Shown: positions 1-7,221, counted from the first letter of the stretch. The stretch: DNA of 64,000 nucleotides from Pseudomonas mendocina (GCF_900636545.1 NZ_LR134290.1:4526001-4590000), one strand, 5' to 3'. Notes: generated from the letters alone by a model not told the origin. A program made the numbers and translations.

Positions 1-2
1 CC

Positions 3-1376
3 CTGGCCGAGGAAATGGAGGAGAAAGACCCGCACTATGCCGCCGTGCTGGGCACGCGCAAGCGGGCCGTCTCCGGGCTGCCAGTCGTTGTCGAGGCCGC
101 GAGCGAGGACGAACACGACGAGCAACTGGCAGAAGCTGTGCGCGAGCTGGTCGAGGCGCCCGAGTTCAGCGACATGCTCGATGACCTGCTCGATGCCATT
201 GGCAAAGGTTTCTCTGTCGCCGAGCCTATCTGGCAACTGATCGGCGACCAGTTCTGGCCAACCCGCTATGAGCACCGCGACCCGCGCTGGTTCCAGTTCG
301 ACAAGGTCACTGGCCAACGCCTGCAGTTGCGCAGCGAAGGCGGCGATGGTCTGGAGATTCCGCCCGGCAAGTTGATCGTCCACAAGCCGCGCTTGAAGTC
401 AGGCCTGCCGATCCGCGGCGGTGTCGCGCGCCTGGTGGCCGTGTCGTTCATGTGCAAGGCGTTCGGCCTCAAGGACTGGATGCGCTATGCCGAGCTGTAC
501 GGTATGCCGCTGCGCATTGGCCGCTATGGGCCGGGTGCCAAGTCGGACGATATCGCCGTCCTGCGCCGTGCCGTGGCCCAGCTCGCGGCAGATGCCGCAG
601 CCGTAATGCCGGAAGGCATGAAGATCGAGTTTGTAGAGATCGCCAACGCTGCAGGCGGCGCCGAGCTGTTCGAGCGCATGGCCGAGTGGCTCGACAAGCA
701 GATCAGCAAGGGCGTGCTGGGGCAGACGATGACCACCGATGACGGGTCGAGCCAGAGCCAGGCCAACGTGCACAACGAAGTGCGTATGGACATTCTGCGC
801 GCCGATGCCAAACAGCTCGCGGCGACGCTCAACCGCGACCTGGTGCAAACCTTCATCGACCTGAACTATGGCCCGCAGGATCGTTACCCGCGCATCGTCC
901 TGCAGGTGACTGAAGCTGAGGACTTGAAGGCGCTGGCCGATGCCCTCGGGCCGTTCATTGACCGAGGGCTGCCGGTAGAAGCCTCGGCGATCCTGGACAA
1001 GTTCGGCCTGTCCGCGCCCCAGTCCGGCGCCCAGGTGCTGCGCCCGCAGCATTCCATGCAGCCGCTGGCCCTGAACCATCAGCAGCAATCGTGCGCCTGC
1101 TCGGCATGCGGCGAGCGCAAGGCATTGAACGCCGAGCAACCGAAGCGCGACGAGCTGGACGAGCTGGTGGCCGACGAGCTGGGCGACTGGGTTCCGGTGA
1201 TGAAGCCCGTGCTCGATCCGGTGCAGCAGCTGGCGCAGCGGGTTGGAACCTTCGACGAGTTCCGCGCCGGCCTGGCCGGCCTGCTCGAGGAAATGGACGA
1301 CAGCGCCCTGATCGAGCGCCTGGCCCTGGCCGCGTTCAAGGCCCGCGCCACTGGCGACGTGAGCGACCAGCTATGA
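3..1376 (+). CDS. Mu gp29-like portal protein (DUF935), 5' end cut by window
   Basis: The portal is the dodecameric head vertex through which phage DNA is packaged. The frame is open to the left edge, so the N-terminus is missing and the first ATG (15) is internal. The visible part, about 457 residues, has the DUF935 core with a 'PEGMKIEF' segment and the 'TTDDGSSQSQANVHNEV' signature near residues 240-256. The C-terminal tail carries an ALNAEQ hexapeptide at nt 1122-1139 that recurs in the protease/scaffold. The stop overlaps the ATG of the next gene (ATGA), implying translational coupling. Family assignment is secure; length against the roughly 500-residue family supports a modest truncation. 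Confidence 0.9.
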   Translation: MAEEMEEKDPHYAAVLGTRKRAVSGLPVVVEAASEDEHDEQLAEAVRELVEAPEFSDMLDDLLDAIGKGFSVAEPIWQLIGDQFWPTRYEHRDPRWFQFDKVTGQRLQLRSEGGDGLEIPPGKLIVHKPRLKSGLPIRGGVARLVAVSFMCKAFGLKDWMRYAELYGMPLRIGRYGPGAKSDDIAVLRRAVAQLAADAAAVMPEGMKIEFVEIANAAGGAELFERMAEWLDKQISKGVLGQTMTTDDGSSQSQANVHNEVRMDILRADAKQLAATLNRDLVQTFIDLNYGPQDRYPRIVLQVTEAEDLKALADALGPFIDRGLPVEASAILDKFGLSAPQSGAQVLRPQHSMQPLALNHQQQSCACSACGERKALNAEQPKRDELDELVADELGDWVPVMKPVLDPVQQLAQRVGTFDEFRAGLAGLLEEMDDSALIERLALAAFKARATGDVSDQL

Positions 1377-2164
1377 CCGGGCCGACACGTGAGCCGCTGC
1401 CCGTCCCTGTGCCAAAGGAAGCGCTCGACTACCTGCGCGCCAAGGGCTACCGGGTGGGCTTCGATCACCGCGACGTGTTCCAGGAAGAGCACGCTACGGC
1501 CTGGACGGTGGCCAAGGCCATGCGCCTGGACATCCTTGAGGCGATCCGCGCGGCGGTCGACGAGGCGATCACGGGCGGCCAGGCCTTCGCAGAGTTCAAG
1601 CGGGATCTGCAGCCGCTCCTGGAGAAGCTCGGTTGGTGGGGCCGTGGCGAGCTGCTCGACCCGCTGACCGGAGAGACGCGCGAGGTGCAGCTGGGCAGCC
1701 CGCGCCGCCTGCGAACAATCTATGACGTGAACCTGCGCCAGGCCCATGCGGCCGGCCAGTGGGAGCGCATCGAGCGCACATCGAAGACGCATCCGTATCT
1801 GCTCTATGAGCTGGGGCCGAGCCGAGAGCATCGGCCAGAGCACGTGGCGTGGGCCGGCATCCTGCTGCCCGCCGATGACCCGTGGTGGCAGACGCACTTC
1901 CCGCCCAATGGCTGGGGCTGCAAATGCCGGGTTCGCCAGGTCAGCCGCCGAGAGGCCGAGCGCCTGCAGGCATCAGGGCGCTATATCACGGCCGCGCCCG
2001 ACCTGGCCCCGCAGGAGTACGTCAACCGCCGCACCGGGCAGGTCGTCAGCGTGCCGCGAGGCATAGAGCCGGGCTGGGCCTATAACGCCGGGCAGGTGTC
2101 CAGGCTGGCCAGGGCGCAGCAGCTCCTGGACGAGAAAGAGGCCGCAATACCGGCCGAAAGCTGA
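1373..2164 (+). CDS. Mu gpF-like minor head protein (gp30)
   Basis: Minor capsid protein of the Mu F / SPP1 gp7 family, thought to act at the portal vertex during head assembly. The start was chosen at ATG 1373, overlapping the portal stop; a longer in-frame ORF upstream lies inside the portal gene. The protein is 263 residues. The signature lies near its middle: an 'RTIYDVNLRQAHAAGQ' helix, then 'HVAWAGILLP', then 'HFPPNGWGCKCRV', the Cys-x-Cys motif typical of this family. It is followed by roughly 290 bases without a phage structural gene and then the com-mom cargo. In Mu the next genes would be G and I, so the order is altered here. Confidence 0.9.
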   Translation: MTGPTREPLPVPVPKEALDYLRAKGYRVGFDHRDVFQEEHATAWTVAKAMRLDILEAIRAAVDEAITGGQAFAEFKRDLQPLLEKLGWWGRGELLDPLTGETREVQLGSPRRLRTIYDVNLRQAHAAGQWERIERTSKTHPYLLYELGPSREHRPEHVAWAGILLPADDPWWQTHFPPNGWGCKCRVRQVSRREAERLQASGRYITAAPDLAPQEYVNRRTGQVVSVPRGIEPGWAYNAGQVSRLARAQQLLDEKEAAIPAES

Positions 2165-2241
2165 CCCCGCCAAAACGGCCCGCCACGCAACGAACGGCAG
2201 TTGATGGCTACCACGGCTAGGGGGAAGGCTCGAAAACAGTT

Positions 2242-2260
2242 TCTAACGCCGGTCTAACGC
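2242..2260 (+). repeat. Tandem TCTAACGC direct repeat upstream of com
   Basis: TCTAACGC occurs at 2242-2249 and again at 2253-2260, 11 bases apart, which puts both copies on one face of the helix. It lies in the otherwise gene-free stretch 2165-2450 before com. A binding site for a late activator is possible, but no regulator is identified and the match could be chance. Confidence 0.3.
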
Positions 2261-2401
2261 GGCCTGCGAACTATCGGAAGGGAGGGCGAGCGATGAAATA
2301 GCGAGGAAGGAACAAAGAGAGGGTGCCCGAGGGCGATGCACGAACATCGCAAACAGGCACCGACAGCAGAGCAACCCTGCATGCCAGCCAAGACCCTCCC
2401 A

Positions 2402-2413
2402 CTCTCGCGAGAG
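2402..2413. promoter_or_regulatory. 12-base perfect palindrome upstream of com
   Basis: CTCTCGCGAGAG is self-complementary over all 12 bases and lies 38 bases before the com start codon. It could be an operator or an RNA stem in the com leader. No Dam sites (GATC) of the kind that control Mu mom transcription were found in 2165-2450. Confidence 0.3.
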
Positions 2414-2450
2414 CGGGCGGAAGCCTACCAGCTTATTAAGGGCATTGCAG

Positions 2451-2672
2451 TTGATAGACATACGTTGCGGCGGCTGTGGCCGACTACTCGGCAAGGCCGT
2501 CAGTTTTACCCTGTTGCAGATCAAGTGCCCGCGTTGCCGGGTAATGAATCAGATAGCCACGAGCTGCCCGAATCCAGAGCGCCCCCGAGCGCCTCGATCC
2601 GTTGAGGCAGCTCATGGCAAAGAAAGCCCACCACCCGGCAGCACCGGGACAATTCACCCCACCTACCACTGA
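2451..2672 (+). CDS. com: Com-like zinc-finger translational activator of mom
   Basis: Com of phage Mu is a small zinc-binding protein that opens an RNA hairpin over the mom start so that mom can be translated. This 73-residue product starts at TTG 2451, chosen because AAGGG (2438-2442) lies 8 bases upstream and because the reading then aligns with Mu Com from its first residue: IRC-x2-C with LL-KA-SF following, then a second C-x2-C in 'IKCPRC'. The four cysteines form the zinc site. The gene runs 59 bases past the mom start in another frame, as com and mom overlap in Mu. Similarity to Mu Com was judged from memory of its sequence. Confidence 0.8.
   Translation: MIDIRCGGCGRLLGKAVSFTLLQIKCPRCRVMNQIATSCPNPERPRAPRSVEAAHGKESPPPGSTGTIHPTYH
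2587..2613 (+). promoter_or_regulatory. mom translation-inhibitory hairpin masking the Shine-Dalgarno
   Basis: GAGC-GCCTC (2587-2595) pairs with GAGGC-(A)-GCTC (2604-2613): nine base pairs with one bulged A and an 8-base loop. The 3' arm contains the only good ribosome site of mom (GAGG, 2604-2607) and abuts the ATG at 2614. In Mu an equivalent hairpin blocks mom translation until Com binds. The structure was read by eye; no energy was calculated. Confidence 0.65.
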
Positions 2673-3387
2673 CCAGGTGGGATACCTGAACGGGAGCGAA
2701 GCCCTGGCCGGCTTCGGCTCCCGTAGCTTCTACGTGGCGCAGCTCCCACGCGCCGAGGCCAACCAGATGATCATCGCCAACCACTACTCCGGCCGCATCG
2801 TGAACAACTCATACATTCACCTGGGTGTATGGATTGGCGGCGTACTGCGCGGCGCGTTGCAATTCGGCTATGCCCTGAACCCGGTGGCAGGCGCGCAGAA
2901 GTTCGTAGCCGGCACCCAGGTTGATCAGTACCTGGAGCTAAACCGCATGTGGCTGGACGACGTGGCGCCGCGCAATAGCGAGAGCCGCGCCCTGTCGTAT
3001 GCCTTCAAGTTCATCAAACGGGCCTGCCCGCGTGTGGCCTGGGTGCAGAGCTTTGCGGACGAGCGTTGCGGGGGCTGGGGCGTGGTCTACCAGGCAGCGA
3101 ACTTCCTTTACCTGGGCCACCATCGCACCAGCTTCTATGAGCTGGATGGGCAGGCGTACCACCCAATGCTACTGACCGCCCACAAGAAGGCCGGTAAGCG
3201 CGGCGAGTTCCTGCGGGCCAACAAGCATCGGGCGATCAAACGGAGCCTGTTGCAGTTCCGCTATATCTACCTGATCAAGCCGAGCTGGCGGGCCAGGTTC
3301 AAAAAGGCGCCGCTGCCGTTTCCTAAGCCTGGGCAGGTATTGCCAGATCGTCGACGCTTGAAGTCAGCGCTAGCTAAGCAGGCCTAA
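2614..3387 (+). CDS. mom: Mom-like DNA adenine modification protein
   Basis: Mom of Mu converts adenines in phage DNA to N6-carbamoylmethyl-adenine, protecting it from many host restriction enzymes; the fold is GNAT-like (known for the family). This 257-residue protein has the family's conserved stretches: 'IANHYSGR' near residue 55, 'LGVWIGG' and 'GALQFGYAL' in the first half, 'ELNRMWLDD' and 'NSESRALSYAFK' in the middle, and 'SFADERCGGWGVVYQAANFLYLG' split across residues about 145-170. ATG 2614 was chosen over TTG 2602 because GAGG lies 6 bases upstream. It overlaps com and is convergent with the next gene by 18 bases. In Mu the pair is at the far right end of the genome; here it is inside the head module. 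Confidence 0.88.
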   Translation: MAKKAHHPAAPGQFTPPTTDQVGYLNGSEALAGFGSRSFYVAQLPRAEANQMIIANHYSGRIVNNSYIHLGVWIGGVLRGALQFGYALNPVAGAQKFVAGTQVDQYLELNRMWLDDVAPRNSESRALSYAFKFIKRACPRVAWVQSFADERCGGWGVVYQAANFLYLGHHRTSFYELDGQAYHPMLLTAHKKAGKRGEFLRANKHRAIKRSLLQFRYIYLIKPSWRARFKKAPLPFPKPGQVLPDRRRLKSALAKQA

Positions 3388-3885
3388 AGCAGCTGGTATT
3401 CCCGCACCTACAATCGCAGCAACTAGGGGGTGAGCAAGAAACGCATTGAGCAGGTTCTTTGCTTCCTCCCTTTCCTCACGAGAGGCGCCAGAGTCATCAA
3501 TACGCTGGAGAATTTCTCCCAGAACCAGCTGGAGATTCTGAACATTGTGATCGCCGATCTGGATGCCTTGAGAGTTATGTATCGCAATGTGGTTGGTTGT
3601 AGTTTTGACTGGAGGGTTTGCCTGAATAGCTGTGTCTTTATGGAGCTTAAGAGTGAAGTGCGCAGGAATGCTGGATAAGCCACTGCTGTAATTCGATTGA
3701 ACTACGGTGAAACGTTCCTCTCTACCATTCGGCAGCTTATGCAAGACCTTATCACCCTCGCTAACATCCAAGGTCTTGTCATAAATGGTAATTCCATTAG
3801 CGCTGAACTTGGTCTTGTAGGGGCCGTGTCGCTCCCCAGTTTCTGCGCTCTCAATGAAGACTTCGTCTGTATGGAATCGGAACAT
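3370..3885 (-). CDS. Prophage cargo protein with RHIM-like amyloid motif
   Basis: A reverse-strand gene among forward-strand phage genes, clearly richer in A+T than its neighbours, with its own ribosome site (AAGGAG 9-10 bases before ATG). The 171-residue product has three parts. Residues 1-85 are a beta-rich domain with 'GPYK' and 'LPNGREE' patches. Residues 100-116 contain NSQGIQIGDHN, whose I-Q-I-G core and flanking N-S-x-G and x-x-N closely match the RHIM of human RIPK1 as I recall it. Residues 118-147 are a charged helix, followed by a hydrophobic C-terminal segment (149-170) that could enter membrane. RHIM motifs assemble into functional amyloid in cell-death signalling. A role in phage defence or abortive infection is inference only. 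Confidence 0.75.
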   Translation of the reverse strand: MFRFHTDEVFIESAETGERHGPYKTKFSANGITIYDKTLDVSEGDKVLHKLPNGREERFTVVQSNYSSGLSSIPAHFTLKLHKDTAIQANPPVKTTTNHIAIHNSQGIQIGDHNVQNLQLVLGEILQRIDDSGASREEREEAKNLLNAFLAHPLVAAIVGAGIPAALGLLS

Positions 3886-3916
3886 TCGACCACTCTCCTT
3901 GGTTTGTCTGCATCAA

Positions 3917-3945
3917 AGCGTAAGCAACCGTCTGAGAATCAGCAA
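3917..3945 (-). promoter_or_regulatory. Sigma-70 promoter of the RHIM-motif cargo gene
   Basis: On the reverse strand TTGCTG (3945-3940) and TACGCT (3922-3917) are separated by exactly 17 bases. The predicted start of transcription falls about 25 bases before the ATG at 3885. An independent promoter fits a gene expressed from the lysogen rather than with the late phage genes. Confidence 0.4.
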
Positions 3946-3978
3946 CTACTGACACCCGTCCCCTAATCCCGCCCCCCT

Positions 3979-4002
3979 CATGCCGCCGACCATGGCGGCA
4001 TG
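3979..4002 (+). promoter_or_regulatory. Hairpin containing the protease start codon
   Basis: CATGCCGCC (3979-3987) is perfectly complementary to GGCGGCATG (3994-4002) around a 6-base loop. The ATG that starts the protease gene (4000-4002) is the last three bases of the 3' arm, and no clear Shine-Dalgarno precedes it. It may hold back initiation or mark a terminator for readthrough from upstream. Confidence 0.45.
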
Positions 4003-4992
4003 AACACACAAAACGCCCCGCACAACCGCACCACCTCCACAGCACTCTGTTTCGAGCTGAGCGCCGACGTGCCCGAGTGGGTCGAGGTGCTGCCGCCCGG
4101 CCCGACAGTGACCGGCCGCGATGGCCGCACCTGGTCGTATGACCCGGCCCAGGTGCTGGCCGCCACCAAGGCGCACACCGCAGGCGCTGACCTGCCGTTC
4201 GATTACGTACACGCCACCGAGCTGAAAGCGCCCCAGGGCGACGACGCACCGGCCAGCGGCTGGGCGCGTGAATACCGCATCAACGAGCGCGGCGCCATCG
4301 AGGCCCGCGTGGAGTGGACGGCCAAGGCCCGCAACGCCATCGCTGAGCGCGAGTACCGCTACATATCGCCGGTATTCACCTACGACGACGACGGTCGCAT
4401 TCACCGCTTTAGCAGCTTCGGCCTGGTCAACAAGCCGAACTTGCTGACCAAGGCGCTCAACGCTGAACAACCCACCACGGAGAACATCCCGATGCTCGCA
4501 GCAGCCATCCGGGCAGCCCTCGGCTTGCCTGAAACCGCGACGGAAGACGAGGCCGTCGCCGCCATCAAGGCGCTGAAGGAGGCCAAGGAAACGGCCCTCA
4601 ACAGCGAGAAAGCACCCTCCCTGCAGTTGTACGTGCCGCGCGGCGACTACAACGCCCTGGAGCAGCGCGCCCTCAACGCCGAGCAGAAGCTCAAGCAGCG
4701 TGAAGAAGACGAGCTGAAAACCGCCATCAACACCGAAATCGACGCGGCCCTCAAGGCCGGGAAGATCACGCCAGCCACCAAGGGCTACCACCTGGCGGCC
4801 TGTCAGGAGGAAGGCGGCCTGGAACGCTTCCGCGAGTTCGTCAAAGCGGCGCCCTCGGTGACGGCTACGGTCGTGCCCGAAGGCCGGGTGGACGAGCAGA
4901 ACAAAACCGCGCTCAACGCCGAGCAACAGCAGGCCGCGCGGTCGTTCGGCATGACCGATGACCAGTACATCAAGCACATCGAGGGGCAATAA
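4000..4992 (+). CDS. Mu I-like prohead protease with C-terminal scaffold
   Basis: Mu protein I is the head maturation protease whose C-terminal part also serves as scaffold. The 330-residue product shows the Mu-I N-terminal core ('WVEVLPPGP', 'GRTWSYDP', 'LPFDYVHATELK', 'ASGWAREY', 'YRYISPVF') through about residue 150, followed by a charged, helical scaffold. The hexapeptide ALNAEQ occurs at residues 152, 224 and 304, with a variant ALNSEK at 199; the first copy lies just where the protease and scaffold join. The start ATG 4000 is the only start codon after the upstream in-frame stop at 3964, though it sits in a hairpin. The gene is followed after 2 bases by the major head gene. Confidence 0.9.
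   Translation: MNTQNAPHNRTTSTALCFELSADVPEWVEVLPPGPTVTGRDGRTWSYDPAQVLAATKAHTAGADLPFDYVHATELKAPQGDDAPASGWAREYRINERGAIEARVEWTAKARNAIAEREYRYISPVFTYDDDGRIHRFSSFGLVNKPNLLTKALNAEQPTTENIPMLAAAIRAALGLPETATEDEAVAAIKALKEAKETALNSEKAPSLQLYVPRGDYNALEQRALNAEQKLKQREEDELKTAINTEIDAALKAGKITPATKGYHLAACQEEGGLERFREFVKAAPSVTATVVPEGRVDEQNKTALNAEQQQAARSFGMTDDQYIKHIEGQ
4492..4992 (+). CDS. Internal in-frame scaffold start (Mu Z-like)
   Basis: In Mu the scaffold protein Z is made from an internal start within gene I. Here ATG 4492 follows GGAG (4479-4482) by 9 bases and lies just past the protease domain, giving a 166-residue alpha-helical scaffold beginning MLAAAIRAALG. It shares the reading frame and stop of the protease gene. 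The existence of a separate scaffold product is inferred from the family and the ribosome site. Confidence 0.55.
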   Translation: MLAAAIRAALGLPETATEDEAVAAIKALKEAKETALNSEKAPSLQLYVPRGDYNALEQRALNAEQKLKQREEDELKTAINTEIDAALKAGKITPATKGYHLAACQEEGGLERFREFVKAAPSVTATVVPEGRVDEQNKTALNAEQQQAARSFGMTDDQYIKHIEGQ

Positions 4993-4994
4993 AC

Positions 4995-5912
4995 ATGGCA
5001 ATTCAAATCACACCGGGCCTGCTGGATGCGCTGTTCAAGGGCTACAGCGCTGAATATCAGAAAGCACTGGCCAAGGCCCAAGGCGATGCGCAATGGAAGA
5101 AGGTCGCCACGCTGGTGCCCAGCAGCGGCGCTGCAAACCTCTACGCCTGGCTGGGGCAGTTCCCGCAGCTGGTTGAATGGATCGGCGCCCGCGTTATCCG
5201 TGACATGGCAGCCAAGGGCTACACCATCACCAACCGCCTCTTTGAAAGCACTGTCGGTGTGCCGCGCGTCATGGTGGAAGACGACATGGCCGGCGTGTTC
5301 CTGCCCATGTTCAACGAGATGGGGCGCGCTGCGGGCTATCACCCGGACTCGCTGGTTTTCGAGCTGCTGATGGCTGGCTTTACCGAGGCGTGCTTCGACG
5401 GCCAGAACTTTTTCGATGATGAGCACCCGGTGTACGCCAACGTCGATGGCACCGGCGCTGTGACCAATGTCAGCAACATGGACGTTCCGGCCGCAGATGC
5501 TGGCCCGGCCTGGTTCCTGCTCGACACCTCCCGCGCCCTGCTGCCGTTCATCTTCCAGGAGCGCACCAAGCCGGAGCTGACCAGCAAAACCAACCCGAAC
5601 AACAGCGACCATGTGTTCGAGCATGACGAGTACCTGCATGGCGTGCGTTACCGCTGCGAGGCCGGCTTTGGCTTCTGGCAGATGGCCTACGCATCCAAGC
5701 AACCGCTCACTGGCGAGTTCTATGGCAAGGCCCGCGCTGCTATGCAGTCGTTCAAGGCTGACGGTGGGCGTCCTCTGAAAATCCGCCCGACCACTCTGGT
5801 CGTGCCGCCGCAACTGGAAGCGCAGGCACGCAAGCTCTTGGTCAAGGACGAGAACGGTGGCAACGAATGGGCCGGCACGGCCGAGCTGTTCGTATGCGAC
5901 GAGCTGGTCTAA
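4995..5912 (+). CDS. Mu T-like major head protein
   Basis: Major capsid subunit, 305 residues, about the length of Mu T (gp34). Recognisable stretches include the N-terminal 'TPGLLDALFKGYSAEYQ', 'RDMAAKGYTITNR', 'VPRVMVEDDMAG', 'FFDDEHPVY' in the middle, and 'LVVPPQLEAQARKLL' near the C-terminus. It begins 2 bases after the protease/scaffold stop, so the pair should be translated together. No ALNAEQ cleavage-type repeat is present in this protein. Confidence 0.92.
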   Translation: MAIQITPGLLDALFKGYSAEYQKALAKAQGDAQWKKVATLVPSSGAANLYAWLGQFPQLVEWIGARVIRDMAAKGYTITNRLFESTVGVPRVMVEDDMAGVFLPMFNEMGRAAGYHPDSLVFELLMAGFTEACFDGQNFFDDEHPVYANVDGTGAVTNVSNMDVPAADAGPAWFLLDTSRALLPFIFQERTKPELTSKTNPNNSDHVFEHDEYLHGVRYRCEAGFGFWQMAYASKQPLTGEFYGKARAAMQSFKADGGRPLKIRPTTLVVPPQLEAQARKLLVKDENGGNEWAGTAELFVCDELV

Positions 5913-5924
5913 GGGGGCGCCGCC

Positions 5925-6368
5925 ATGATCGTTCGTATCAAGTCAAAACGGGACGGCTACCGTCGCTGCGGCATCAGCCACCCCCGGCTTGCCACCGACC
6001 ACCCGGCCGAGCGCTTTACCGAAAGCATGCTGGCAAAGCTGCAGGCCGACCCGGTGCTTACCGTCGAGCTGATCGATGGCGAACTGCCTGGCCCGGCGCA
6101 GCAGAGTGCTGGCCAAGGTGGCGGCTTGGAGTCTGGTGACACCGACAGTAATACCAACCAGGTAGGCACCACACCGGCCCCGGCCAAACCAACCAAGCCC
6201 GCTCCGGCCAAGCCGAAGGCGAACAAGCCTGGTGCCAAACCCGCTGCGAAAAAGCCGGCCAAGCCTGCGGCGAAACCGTCCGCACCGGCCGCGCCTGCTG
6301 ACACGTCTGCCGCTCAGGAAGAGCAAGCCGGCGAGCAACCGGCCGCGCAGCAGGACAGCGAGGCATAA
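5925..6368 (+). CDS. Mu gp35-like (FluMu HI1506-type) small head-region protein
   Basis: A 147-residue protein of unknown biochemical role placed directly after the major head gene, as gp35 is in Mu-like phages. The N-terminal 55 residues ('YRRCGISHPR', then a short 'MLAKLQADPVLTVELI') match the FluMu-type N-terminal domain. The remainder is a low-complexity linker of Ala, Pro and Lys (about residues 75-130) ending in an acidic Gln-rich tail. The basic linker could contact DNA or the capsid; this is inference. It is tightly packed with the following gp36-like gene (2-base gap). Confidence 0.7.
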   Translation: MIVRIKSKRDGYRRCGISHPRLATDHPAERFTESMLAKLQADPVLTVELIDGELPGPAQQSAGQGGGLESGDTDSNTNQVGTTPAPAKPTKPAPAKPKANKPGAKPAAKKPAKPAAKPSAPAAPADTSAAQEEQAGEQPAAQQDSEA

Positions 6369-6370
6369 CC

Positions 6371-6781
6371 ATGGCCTACGCGACCCTTGAGGCGCTGATC
6401 AAGCAGTACGGCCTGGACGCCGTGCTGCTTGTGGCTGACCGCGACCAAGACGGCGACATCGACGCCGATGTGGTGGAGCAGGCTCTGGCCGATGCCACGG
6501 CCGAGATCGACACCTATGTAGGCGCCAAGCATCGCTTGCCGCTACCAGCCGTGCCGCCTGTGCTGGAGCGGCTGTGCTGCGACGTTGCCCTCTACCGCAT
6601 GTCATCCGATGGCGGCTCCCTCACAGAGGAAAAGCGCCAGCGCTACGAGGACGCCGTTTCACTGCTGATCCGCATTGCGGGCGGCAGCGTGTCCCTGGGC
6701 ATGCCGACGCCGGATGAGCAGGAAACCAGCGGCGAGGCCTGGTTCGAAGCCCAGCCCGTGCGATTCGGGAAGTTGCTGTGA
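6371..6781 (+). CDS. Mu gp36-like head-tail adaptor (DUF1320)
   Basis: A 136-residue DUF1320 protein, an expected head-completion/connector component of Mu-like phages. The signature order is visible: an N-terminal 'MAYATLEALIKQYG' helix, an acidic 'DRDQDGDID' turn, 'AEIDTYVGAKHRLPL', then 'LERLCCDVALYRM' and 'RYEDAVSLLIRIA'. The stop overlaps the GTG start of the following G-like gene (GTGA). Function is taken from family position. Confidence 0.85.
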   Translation: MAYATLEALIKQYGLDAVLLVADRDQDGDIDADVVEQALADATAEIDTYVGAKHRLPLPAVPPVLERLCCDVALYRMSSDGGSLTEEKRQRYEDAVSLLIRIAGGSVSLGMPTPDEQETSGEAWFEAQPVRFGKLL

Positions 6782-7221
6782 GCGGCGCGGGCATCCGTAC
6801 CAACTTGCTGGCTGATCCGCGCCTGGCTGGACGCCTGGAGCGCTTGGCCCAGCTCGACACGACGCCGCTGCTGGAGGCTATCGGCGCCGAGGTCGAGAGC
6901 CAGACGCGCCGCCGCATTGCCGTCGATAAGACCAGCCCGGCCGGCTTGCCCTGGCCGGAGTGGTCGACCGAATACGCCAAAACGCGGCACAGCGGCCAGA
7001 GCCTGCTGCAAGGCGATGGCCACTTGCTGGACAGCATCACGTACCAGGTTGAAGGCGACAGCGCGCTGATCGGCAGCCCGCTGATCTACGCCGCCACTCA
7101 CCAGTTCGGCGACCTGGAACGTGGCATCGAGCAGCGCGAGCTGCTCGGCCTGGAGGGTGACGACCTGGACGACGTAGTGGGCCTGGTCGAGGACTACCTG
7201 GAGGACATCGCAAGTGACTGA
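6778..7221 (+). CDS. Mu G-like virion morphogenesis protein
   Basis: A 147-residue protein of the phage virion morphogenesis family (Mu gpG), implicated in tail completion or head-tail joining. The family hallmarks 'RRRIAVDKTSPAGLPWPEWS', 'GHLLDSITYQV' and 'IYAATHQFGD' are all visible. It starts with GTG overlapping the previous stop and ends 8 bases inside the next gene. In Mu, G lies between F and I; here it lies after the gp36-like gene, an arrangement expected of siphovirus-tailed Mu-like phages. Confidence 0.85.
   Translation: MSGAGIRTNLLADPRLAGRLERLAQLDTTPLLEAIGAEVESQTRRRIAVDKTSPAGLPWPEWSTEYAKTRHSGQSLLQGDGHLLDSITYQVEGDSALIGSPLIYAATHQFGDLERGIEQRELLGLEGDDLDDVVGLVEDYLEDIASD

Noticed and set aside
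2336..2605. 89-codon forward ORF covering the com leader
   Set aside because: It runs in another frame through com, has no ribosome site, and its second half is only the shifted com sequence.
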